Positions 1 through 5,587 of a stretch of 5,587 bases of DNA are shown here, one piece after another. The notes beneath the pieces are model-generated. The model was not told the origin of the DNA. It worked only from the letters and a program-made list of their open reading frames with translations, and did not search any database. Source of the DNA: an uncultured Spirochaetaceae bacterium (GTDB lineage: Bacteria; Spirochaetota; Spirochaetia; Sphaerochaetales; Sphaerochaetaceae); NCBI GenBank assembly GCA_944389985.1, contig CALXON010000184.1, positions 1-5,587 of the forward strand. The letters run 5' to 3'. Numbering within the stretch: the stretch's first letter is position 1; every line of letters starts with the position of its first letter. The translations under genes were made by a program, and so were the position numbers.

Positions 1-3000
1 CCAGAATTGGGAGAACCATTAATCAGAGATAAATCAGCCTTACCTCCACCCATTCCAAAGTACAACATCAGATTCTGGATGACAGAGCACTGCTCTTCCA
101 TTGTCAGTTCAAGAAATATATCTCTTCCACTTTCTATTGTATTTAGTTGATTGGCAGGGCGATAAGAATATATTGAAAGCTTTGCTTTTTCCAATAATGT
201 ATCGTAAAGAGCTACAAGAGACTCTTCCGTAATACCATCAAACTCTGGAACGATCTTTATCTCCTTGTAGATCCTCCGTTTCTCCAGGAATTTATCAATA
301 CGTTTGACCAGAAGGGACTGCTCGTTATCCAGCAAGAGAGGAACTGCGGATGAAGCTAAAAATACAGTTCCACCCGAAGAAGTTCCTGTTATATTGCAGA
401 CAAAGCCATTTACAGACAGCTTTGTATTCATCAGCACTCTTGTTCTGATGACCTCTGGATCATCGAGTTCAAGCTCGGATACACAGTACTCCTTTATCGC
501 ATCCGGAGTGGAAAGCCTGTCGCTGTCAATGATGCTTACAGGAATCAGTCTGACCACTCTGCTCTTCTTCTCCTGATACGAGACAAGGGCGAAATGACTT
601 ATTGAAAGCTTATTGTATCCTCCATATCTCTCCACCCATTCATCAAGTACCTTCTTAGGATCATTGCTGTTCCTGAGCTTTGCCTGCAGAACAGGATCAC
701 TAATCTTTCTCGGCAGAAGCTTCGCTCCACCGGAAACAGGCATGAGATCGAAGAGCTGACCTGTCCTTGACTCAGGCTGGACCGTATAGAGGATATCATT
801 CCTTCCCATATACCTGGTGACTGTCGAGATAGTTCCATTGTCACCCTTAATCCAGGCACCTCTGACGTTGAACCTGAATGGATCTGCGATGCTGTAATAT
901 CCGTCAGGTTCTGTATTCTGCCGTTTGAAGAAATCAGAGGTGTACTTCGTATGCAGCACATTGCCCACAACGATATTCAGGTATGCATCCTTGGCATGGT
1001 GAAGGCTGTTCACAGAACGCGACTTGTAGAACCTGTACTTGTTTCTGAACTCTGAAACTTTACCGGCCTTCGAATAGACAACAAGAGTGTCCTTCCCGAA
1101 ATAGCGCTTGAGTATCTCTATCGTCGCCTTCGTTGACTGGGAAGTCTCGACAAGCTGCCTGTTTATGAAACCTTTCTCATCATCCTCATTCAGAGGGGTG
1201 TTCCTCACAAGTCTCTGATATTTCTTATCTGAAATAAGTCCCATCTTCAGAAGCTTCTTCCAGTATGGCTGCATCTTCTCTCTGATATCATCACGGAGCG
1301 GGTACCTGTCTGACTTGAGGGAGTTCTCCTCCTTCAGGACAATGACCTTGTTGTCCAGAGAATCATCATCGGACTTTGAATACGGATATATGTGGTCAAC
1401 ATCATACAGTGCTGTATTTCCAATCTCCTCGAGGTTCAATGCCTTACCCGAATACATGCTCTTTCCAAGCTGTGTGAAATAGAGGAAAAGCTTGTCACGT
1501 CTGGCGATTGCATCATCATCGAAGGATTCAAGCTCACTGATGATCTCCTCAATCTCCGGAGAGCCTTTCCTGAATGCCTCAAGACATTCAGCAAGCCGCT
1601 GCTTCCTTGATTTGGTCCTTGTCTTCTCCCCCTCACCTCTCGTTACCTCAACAAAGACCTTTCTAGGAGCTTTTCCCATCACATGCTTTATCTCATCAAC
1701 GATCCTGAGAGTCTGCCATATCTGGCGTTTGACAGCAGGAGAGACATAGAGCTCATCGACAACGCTGTAATCAAGAGAGCTTATCTCATCCCTCTTCCCT
1801 GTCTGAGAGACATATCCATAACTGCTGTCGAGGAGCTCCATCAGATTGTGCTGCGTAGACCACATCGCTTCAATTATCGTCTGAAGTTCTCCTGTCTCCT
1901 TATTCATCGCGGTGATTCCATCAAGGAACTTCCCTGAAAGCCGTCCCCACCCGGAGAATTTCATCCTCGAGATATTCCTGATCTCGTCTGCTGAAAGCCT
2001 CTTGCCAAACCTTTCCTCTATTCTCTTACCGGCCAGAGAACCTCCCTCTGAGAAAGTTGTGAGCCAGCTGATGATCTCCTCCGCATAGCTTTCAGTAAGC
2101 TTTCCGCTGTCTATATACGGTCTGAATGCGGCATAGGAGGAGAGATCAGATTTGAAATCACCGTCGACTCCTGATATCTCAATGTCATTCCTGTCATACC
2201 ATCCCTCTGATATGACGAATTTACGGAGCTTGTTCTGTGTGACTTTCCGTCCCTGACCGAAAAGTTCATTGAATATGATCTGTTTCTGTTCGACAGGAAG
2301 TCTCTGTCCGTTTATCCTCACGATATTCAGTTCATTCAGGACCTCGAACCGGGAATAGAGAAGGGATTTCTTCGGCAGGACTGTCTCATCAGGAAGATAT
2401 GTGCATCTGCTGATCATGCGCTGTATGAACTTCTCTGCAGAAGCATCCGTATCGACCATGTCGTTGAAGTTCCAGGGAAGGATCCGCCCTTCCTTCTTTC
2501 TGACCATCCACCCGTTCTTCATGTCAGGGTGATGCCCCAGTGGTCCGACATAGTATGGAATGCGGTAGGTCATTATCGCATCAATCTTGTCGATGACTGA
2601 AAGCCCCTCAGAATCTTTCTCTGTCAGGAACTGGAAGAATGCACTGTTCACTTCGAGGATTGTATCAAGCTCCTTCTTATTCACCTGATACGGAATGACA
2701 CTGTTCCTGTATGAGATGAGAAGCGGAAGGAAAGAACCATCCTCAATCGCGGAAAGTATGTACTTTGAATCATCGTCCTCAGGATTCTTTCCGATGAGTT
2801 TCCTCACTTCACTATAGAAGACATCGGTACTGACTCTTCTCGCACTCGTCTTCTTCCCATCTGAGTGATCTGCCCCTACATAAGATGAGAATATACCGGG
2901 CTCACCTTTCTGATTCTTGTGGAAGAACTGATTGTATTTCTCCGGAGCATGCAGTCTCACTGCGTTCTTCAGCTTTCTCAGATCCTCACTGTTTCTTTCA

Positions 3001-3941
3001 AAAAGTGCTACCTTTGCATATGAAATGTATGAATAGCCTTCCATGACAGATTCCAGAAGACTCCAGTCATAAAGACCTTTCAGAAGTACAACAAGTCTGT
3101 ACTCATCATCAGAGAGAGCATCCTCCAGAGAGGGCATGACAGCCTCCTCAAACTGAGGGTTGCTGAAATCAATGGTACCCAGATCCGCATAGTTCTCGTT
3201 CTGGAAAAGCTTCTCGGGTTTGACAGGACTTCCGCTGACAGTCTTGATTAAAAGCGTCTTGAATTCCTTTGAGGAGAAGACGATCAGTTCTGACAGTGCA
3301 CTCTGCTTCTCACGCTTGTGCTTCAGCATGAGTGCATCCCTGACAGCATTTACATCTCCGAATAGGATCTCCTCATCTGATATCGAATAGACAGTGTCCT
3401 TTATATCATCCAGCAGGGATGAAATATCCATCACCGAGCTCAGATCCCTCTCGCCGAAAAGGAAGTGCCCTCTGTTCTTCAGGATATGATGTATTGCCAG
3501 ATACAGCAGTCTTATATCATGAGGAGCTGTTCCCTCAATCAGGGCCTTTCTGAGGTGGTATATCGTGGGATAGTCCTTGTAGTATTCCTTATCAGTGTAA
3601 TCCCTGTCATTGAACAGTGAGTTGGGCTGGCAGTCACTCTTGTCATCTGCGAGATAACCGCTTTCCTCAAGCCGTTTCAGGAAACCGCTGTCCACCTTGC
3701 CGATCTCATCTGCAAAGAGTTCCTGAAGGAGATCTATGCGCTCCTTCTTTCTCATGTAGCGTCTTCTTGCTGAACGGCAGGTACGGCGCGCCTCTGCTGT
3801 ATCAGCCTCCGAGAAGAGATGAGAACCCCATATGGACTTTCCCCGGAACTTCAGGACTTTATAATCAGTATCGGTTACCGCAAAACCGACAGACTCTGTA
3901 CCGCAATCAAGACCAATGTAGTAATCCCCGTTAAATTCCAC
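1..3941 (-). CDS. cas9: CRISPR-associated endonuclease Cas9 (type II, probably II-A), C-terminus cut by window edge
   Basis: RNA-guided DNA endonuclease that cuts both strands of a target matched by a crRNA:tracrRNA guide. I translated the whole minus-strand frame: 1313 codons with no stop. RuvC-I is at residues 7-24 (YIGLDCGTESVGFAV, catalytic D12). The Arg-rich bridge helix is at ~49-74 (ARRTCRSARRRYMRKKER). The REC lobe follows, with IPYQVNKKEL (~416-425) and TYRIPYYVGPL (~458-468). PAVKRQIWQT (735-744) precedes RuvC-II (KVFVEVTR, E765). HNH has YDVDHIYPY (H850) and DSLDNKV (N864, N873). FINRQLVETSQSTK leads to RuvC-III (HHAKDAYLNIVVGN, H982, D985). The PAM-interacting domain begins near RYGGYNKL (~1105). 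All catalytic residues sit within about 10 positions of those of S. pyogenes Cas9 (D10, E762, H840, H983, D986). The start is GTG at 3941-3939, chosen because GAGGAG lies 7 nt upstream and in-frame stops lie just beyond. About 60-80 residues, including any PAM-reading arginines, are missing beyond position 1. Size and motifs favour II-A; csn2 or cas4 was not seen to settle the subtype. Confidence 0.97.
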   Translation of the reverse strand, partial: MEFNGDYYIGLDCGTESVGFAVTDTDYKVLKFRGKSIWGSHLFSEADTAEARRTCRSARRRYMRKKERIDLLQELFADEIGKVDSGFLKRLEESGYLADDKSDCQPNSLFNDRDYTDKEYYKDYPTIYHLRKALIEGTAPHDIRLLYLAIHHILKNRGHFLFGERDLSSVMDISSLLDDIKDTVYSISDEEILFGDVNAVRDALMLKHKREKQSALSELIVFSSKEFKTLLIKTVSGSPVKPEKLFQNENYADLGTIDFSNPQFEEAVMPSLEDALSDDEYRLVVLLKGLYDWSLLESVMEGYSYISYAKVALFERNSEDLRKLKNAVRLHAPEKYNQFFHKNQKGEPGIFSSYVGADHSDGKKTSARRVSTDVFYSEVRKLIGKNPEDDDSKYILSAIEDGSFLPLLISYRNSVIPYQVNKKELDTILEVNSAFFQFLTEKDSEGLSVIDKIDAIMTYRIPYYVGPLGHHPDMKNGWMVRKKEGRILPWNFNDMVDTDASAEKFIQRMISRCTYLPDETVLPKKSLLYSRFEVLNELNIVRINGQRLPVEQKQIIFNELFGQGRKVTQNKLRKFVISEGWYDRNDIEISGVDGDFKSDLSSYAAFRPYIDSGKLTESYAEEIISWLTTFSEGGSLAGKRIEERFGKRLSADEIRNISRMKFSGWGRLSGKFLDGITAMNKETGELQTIIEAMWSTQHNLMELLDSSYGYVSQTGKRDEISSLDYSVVDELYVSPAVKRQIWQTLRIVDEIKHVMGKAPRKVFVEVTRGEGEKTRTKSRKQRLAECLEAFRKGSPEIEEIISELESFDDDAIARRDKLFLYFTQLGKSMYSGKALNLEEIGNTALYDVDHIYPYSKSDDDSLDNKVIVLKEENSLKSDRYPLRDDIREKMQPYWKKLLKMGLISDKKYQRLVRNTPLNEDDEKGFINRQLVETSQSTKATIEILKRYFGKDTLVVYSKAGKVSEFRNKYRFYKSRSVNSLHHAKDAYLNIVVGNVLHTKYTSDFFKRQNTEPDGYYSIADPFRFNVRGAWIKGDNGTISTVTRYMGRNDILYTVQPESRTGQLFDLMPVSGGAKLLPRKISDPVLQAKLRNSNDPKKVLDEWVERYGGYNKLSISHFALVSYQEKKSRVVRLIPVSIIDSDRLSTPDAIKEYCVSELELDDPEVIRTRVLMNTKLSVNGFVCNITGTSSGGTVFLASSAVPLLLDNEQSLLVKRIDKFLEKRRIYKEIKIVPEFDGITEESLVALYDTLLEKAKLSIYSYRPANQLNTIESGRDIFLELTMEEQCSVIQNLMLYFGMGGGKADLSLINGSPNS

Positions 3942-3970
3942 TGGACAACTCCTCAAAGAAAACTTACCCT
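3942..3970 (+). promoter_or_regulatory. Candidate tracrRNA promoter
   Basis: TGGACA (3942-3947, five of six bases of the sigma70 -35 consensus) is followed after 17 bp by TACCCT (3965-3970, three of six bases of the -10 consensus). Transcription would begin near 3977-3978, just ahead of the anti-repeat. The -10 is weak. The -35 box abuts the cas9 GTG, and the whole element lies over the cas9 leader and ribosome binding site. Confidence 0.4.
3949..3954 (-). promoter_or_regulatory. cas9 ribosome binding site (GAGGAG)
   Basis: On the minus strand GAGGAG ends 7 nt before the GTG at 3941. This decides the start. A TTG in the same frame at 3956-3954 overlaps the GAGGAG and would have no Shine-Dalgarno of its own. 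In-frame TAG and TAA codons lie just upstream, so no longer N-terminus is possible. Confidence 0.85.
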
Positions 3971-3979
3971 ATTAGCAGT

Positions 3980-3988
3980 AACATAGCA
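3980..3988 (-). promoter_or_regulatory. Candidate cas9 promoter, extended -10
   Basis: The minus strand reads TGCTATGTT, an extended -10 (TGN plus TATGTT, four of six consensus bases). It has no convincing -35 at 17 bp. It would start transcription near 3973, giving a ~32-nt leader with the ribosome binding site. It lies inside the tracrRNA gene and its inverted repeat. It competes with the alternative promoter at 4069-4096. Confidence 0.3.
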
Positions 3989-4009
3989 TGTACAAACAAA
4001 GACTATGTT
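3980..4009. repeat. 7-bp inverted repeat around the anti-repeat
   Basis: AACATAG (3980-3986) and CTATGTT (4003-4009) are exact inverted copies separated by 16 bp. In RNA the upstream arm could fold back on the 3' part of the anti-repeat. In DNA it could be a two-half-site operator over the candidate cas9 -10. Chance occurrence in an AT-rich spacer is also possible. Confidence 0.5.
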
Positions 4010-4014
4010 CAAAC
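3987..4014 (+). other. tracrRNA anti-repeat
   Basis: The 3' end TTCAAAC would pair with a repeat 5' end of the form GTTTGA(A/G). Such ends are common in large type II repeats, including those of Treponema. The upper part predicts that the repeat interior contains roughly AGTCTTTGTTTGTACATG (reverse complement of 3987-4004), with an unpaired bulge around 4005-4009. The 5' limit is uncertain by several bases. Inference; the repeat itself is outside the window. Confidence 0.65.
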
Positions 4015-4016
4015 CG

Positions 4017-4040
4017 CCCATATGGGCTTCCCGATGTGGG
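4017..4040 (+). other. tracrRNA nexus-like hairpin, two alternative folds
   Basis: One fold is a single 10-bp hairpin: 4017-4026 pairs with 4030-4032 and 4034-4040, with loop CTT (4027-4029), one bulged G (4033) and one G-U wobble (4021/4036). The alternative is two abutting small hairpins: GCCC-ATAT-GGGC (4016-4027) and TTCCC-GATGT-GGGAA (4028-4042). By base-pair count and loop number the long hairpin looks more stable, but no energy was computed. It sits directly after the anti-repeat, where the Cas9-binding nexus belongs. Confidence 0.6.
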
Positions 4041-4044
4041 AATC

Positions 4045-4068
4045 ACCATCCGAAAGGATGGTTTTCTT
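4045..4068 (+). terminator. Rho-independent terminator of the tracrRNA
   Basis: A perfect 7-bp stem, ACCATCC (4045-4051) with GGATGGT (4056-4062), is closed by a GAAA tetraloop and followed by TTTCTT. Read on the minus strand the stem is not followed by a T-run, so it terminates plus-strand transcription. It also serves as the 3'-terminal hairpin of the mature tracrRNA. Confidence 0.85.
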
Positions 4069-4096
4069 ATGATAAATCCAATACTCGATAAACCAA
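4069..4096 (-). promoter_or_regulatory. Alternative cas9 promoter upstream of the tracrRNA terminator
   Basis: The minus strand carries TTGGTT (4096-4091), a 16-bp spacer and TATCAT (4074-4069, five of six -10 consensus bases). Transcription from about 4062 would cross the whole tracrRNA gene in antisense before reaching cas9, with a ~120-nt leader. The -10 is better than that of the nearer candidate; the -35 is poor (three of six). Confidence 0.3.
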
Positions 4097-4114
4097 AAGA
4101 ATTTCGCTGAATTT

Positions 4115-4140
4115 AAAGGAAAACCTCCCTTCCGGGAGGC
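4115..4140 (-). terminator. Rho-independent terminator of the GH57 gene
   Basis: Read on the minus strand, CCTCCC pairs with GGGAGG (plus-strand 4134-4139 with 4124-4129) around a GGAA tetraloop of the GNRA type. It is followed by TTTTCCTTT. The stem starts about 6 nt after the TGA of the GH57 gene, so it should separate that gene's transcript from cas9. Confidence 0.85.
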
Positions 4141-4145
4141 TTGTA

Positions 4146-5587
4146 TCAGTCGTCGATCTTGTCCGGATCGAAGAGATTGTAGTCCATGTCAGGGAAGATG
4201 AGATTCCTCCTCTCCGCGTTTATGAGCCACTCGGTGTTGACCGTGTTGCGGCACATGGATGAGTAGACGACATTGAACGATCCGAGATGGTTTCTCAGTC
4301 TCTTCTCCGCGTACGTCACACTCGTGCGGTCATGCATGATGCAAGGCCAGTCAGAAGCCATGGCAAGCAGCACTTCCCTTGATGCCTGATTGAGGAAACG
4401 GCCCTTGAGCGATCCCTGATCAGGAAAGCGGTGTGTAAGCTCCTGCATCCTGTCGATCGATTTCCTGATGTGTCTGTAGATCCAGGAGTTCGAGCTGTCG
4501 AGCCATGTGTCGGAATAACCGCCCGTTCCCCAGGAAGACTCATTGACACGGAGCGTGTCACAGGAGCCGTTGCTGAGGATGATCGATGTCGGTGTCGTGA
4601 ACTGGAACTCTGACGAGGCGCATCCGTTTCTGAGCACGCCCTCAAGGAAGTCTATTCCCTCATACCATCTGTGTCCGAAGAGCTCGGAATCAAAACAGAG
4701 GTTGAATACAGGATCCTCTATTCCCAGAGTCTCGATCATGATGCCCTTGCGCTTGATGCTGTAGAGGAAGTTCTCGACATGCAGCCTTACCTTCTCCGCA
4801 GCCTTCTCAGGTGAATAGAAGCGCTTGTCCTCCGTCCTTCCTGTGATGGCATGGTACTTGTATCCGGTGAATACCCTGACTTCAGGCTCATGGATATACG
4901 GGCGCACATAATCAAGGGGAAGATAGTATCCGATATCCCTGTAGAAATCACGGTAATCGCTGTCACACGGATAACCTGAGACAGATGACCATACAAGAGA
5001 TGTTATGTTCCAGTCTCTCGGAAAGCCGATGAGACCTGATGGAAGTCTGACAGGACGGTATCCGCCGTACTGGGACTTATCGTGTGATGTGATGACAGCA
5101 TGGGATGCGAGCTGGCACCATGAGACACCGTTGTCCGAGAGAACCTGATCCAGTCCCGGGTAGTATCCGCAGTCGGGAAGCCAGAAGCCTCTGGCACTCT
5201 GACCGAAGATCCTCTTGTGGGTTCTCAGTCCCATCACTACCTGAGCCTTTATCGCTGTCGGATAGTCCTTGTACAGAGGAAGGTATGCATGGGTCGCAGC
5301 TGTTGTCAGGAGTTCTATCCTGTCCTTGTCCGCAAGAGCCTTGAAACCTGTGAGTATGTTCCTGCTGTATGACTCGAAGACCTGGAGGTTCGTCCTCGCC
5401 TCTTCCAGATAGCGGATGGCGAGATCATGGCACTCCGTGTCCTCATGAAGAGTTCTCTCCACTTCCTTCTCACCGAGCTCGATGCGGAGATTCATGTAAT
5501 CGACAAACCTCTCCTGAAGAGCCTCATCGGTGAGCATCGTGATGAGTGTCGGTGAGAAACAGATCGAGATATGGTATCCGACACCTT
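4146..5587 (-). CDS. Glycoside hydrolase family 57 protein, 1,4-alpha-glucan branching enzyme-like, N-terminus cut by window edge
   Basis: Predicted cytoplasmic alpha-glucan-modifying enzyme of the GH57 branching type, acting in glycogen synthesis or remodelling. 479 codons are visible up to TGA at 4146. The frame stays open to the right edge through residues GVGYHISICFSPTL, the normal GH57 N-terminal region, so the ATG at 5537 is internal and the true start lies outside. Family marks, numbered from the first visible codon: ISICFSPTL (6-14), TTAATHAYLPL (94-104), GFWLPDCGYYPG (134-145), FDSELFGHRWYEG (298-310, with the conserved Asp D299), and SSWGTGGYSDTWL (350-362) with SWIYRHI (367-373). 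A C-terminal DUF1957-like helical region follows (RFLNQASREVLLAMASDWP, ~396-414) and ends IFPDMDYNLF. About 60-80 residues with the family's first conserved region are missing. Odd point: the nucleophile position, usually Glu in WLPEC, is Asp here (codon GAC at 5174-5172), and the usual HWW is HRW. Activity is therefore uncertain. Confidence 0.9.
   Translation of the reverse strand, partial: GVGYHISICFSPTLITMLTDEALQERFVDYMNLRIELGEKEVERTLHEDTECHDLAIRYLEEARTNLQVFESYSRNILTGFKALADKDRIELLTTAATHAYLPLYKDYPTAIKAQVVMGLRTHKRIFGQSARGFWLPDCGYYPGLDQVLSDNGVSWCQLASHAVITSHDKSQYGGYRPVRLPSGLIGFPRDWNITSLVWSSVSGYPCDSDYRDFYRDIGYYLPLDYVRPYIHEPEVRVFTGYKYHAITGRTEDKRFYSPEKAAEKVRLHVENFLYSIKRKGIMIETLGIEDPVFNLCFDSELFGHRWYEGIDFLEGVLRNGCASSEFQFTTPTSIILSNGSCDTLRVNESSWGTGGYSDTWLDSSNSWIYRHIRKSIDRMQELTHRFPDQGSLKGRFLNQASREVLLAMASDWPCIMHDRTSVTYAEKRLRNHLGSFNVVYSSMCRNTVNTEWLINAERRNLIFPDMDYNLFDPDKIDD

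Larger units (their letters stand above)
3978..4068 (+). ncRNA. tracrRNA for the adjacent Cas9
   Basis: Trans-activating CRISPR RNA, encoded divergently from cas9. In order: an anti-repeat ending in TTCAAAC (about 3987-4014), the expected partner of a repeat beginning GTTTGA; a nexus-like structured segment (4016-4042); and a 7-bp GAAA-capped terminator hairpin followed by a T-rich run (4045-4068). This order of anti-repeat, nexus and Rho-independent terminator beside cas9 is the usual tracrRNA plan. The strand is set by the terminator, since only the plus strand has a T-tract after the last stem. The 5' end near 3978 is inferred from a weak promoter match. The length of ~90 nt fits known tracrRNAs. 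No CRISPR repeat is in the window, so the anti-repeat could not be confirmed by pairing with its real partner. Confidence 0.85.

Noticed and set aside
304..1937. Several 66-123 codon frames on both strands within cas9
   Set aside because: All overlap the continuous Cas9 frame, and none resembles a known family or has a convincing ribosome binding site.
3617..3934. 105-codon plus-strand frame opposite the cas9 5' end
   Set aside because: It lies antisense over the RuvC-I and bridge-helix coding region; its sequence is low-complexity with no recognisable domain.
3954..3956. TTG as an alternative cas9 start
   Set aside because: It is in frame but overlaps the GAGGAG Shine-Dalgarno, which is ideally spaced for the GTG at 3941.
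4016..4027. GCCCATATGGGC as a stand-alone palindromic operator
   Set aside because: It falls at the nexus position of the tracrRNA and is better explained as RNA structure; a binding site is not excluded but has no support.
4316..5344. Short frames overlapping the GH57 gene
   Set aside because: They are alternate-frame shadows of a well-conserved GH57 coding sequence, rich in Ser and Arg as expected from such frames.
5535..5537. ATG as the start of a 463-residue GH57 protein
   Set aside because: The frame continues upstream to the window edge with typical GH57 N-terminal sequence (YHISICFSPTL), so this Met is internal.
1..5587. CRISPR repeat-spacer array
   Set aside because: No regularly spaced 30-40 bp repeat is present; the only repeat-like sequence is the single anti-repeat near 4000.

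Overview
The window holds the 5' part of a type II CRISPR locus next to an unrelated carbohydrate gene. It most resembles the chromosome of a gut or anaerobic spirochaete (Treponema/Sphaerochaetaceae-like). That placement is a low-confidence inference from a large Treponema-type Cas9, a GH57 glucan-branching-type enzyme and mid-40s to low-50s percent GC. Nothing in the window proves the taxon.

Layout. Minus strand 3941 to 1: cas9, read from a GTG start with a strong ribosome binding site and running off the left edge after 1313 codons. It has no stop or frameshift, and all RuvC and HNH catalytic residues are present. Positions 3942-4145 are a 204-bp intergenic region. It contains, on the plus strand, a compact tracrRNA (about 3978-4068) ending in its own GAAA-capped terminator, plus candidate promoters for both directions. 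Minus strand 5587 to 4146: the C-terminal ~479 codons of a GH57 family (1,4-alpha-glucan branching enzyme-like) protein, 5'-truncated by the right edge and closed by a minus-strand terminator at 4115-4140.

How it works together. The tracrRNA anti-repeat would pair with CRISPR repeats lying outside the window, and the duplex would load into Cas9. cas1, cas2, csn2 (if II-A) and the array are expected beyond position 1, but none is visible. The tracrRNA is transcribed away from cas9. Its predicted promoter overlaps the cas9 start-codon and leader region, while a candidate cas9 promoter lies inside the tracrRNA, so the two units are probably coupled. The GH57 gene is insulated by its terminator and is probably only a flanking host gene.

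Points deserving a second look: a 7-bp inverted repeat that could fold the tracrRNA anti-repeat on itself (a possible self-guide or autoregulatory form); two mutually exclusive folds of the tracrRNA middle; a base and codon composition break in the last ~120 visible codons of cas9; and an Asp where GH57 enzymes normally carry the nucleophilic Glu.
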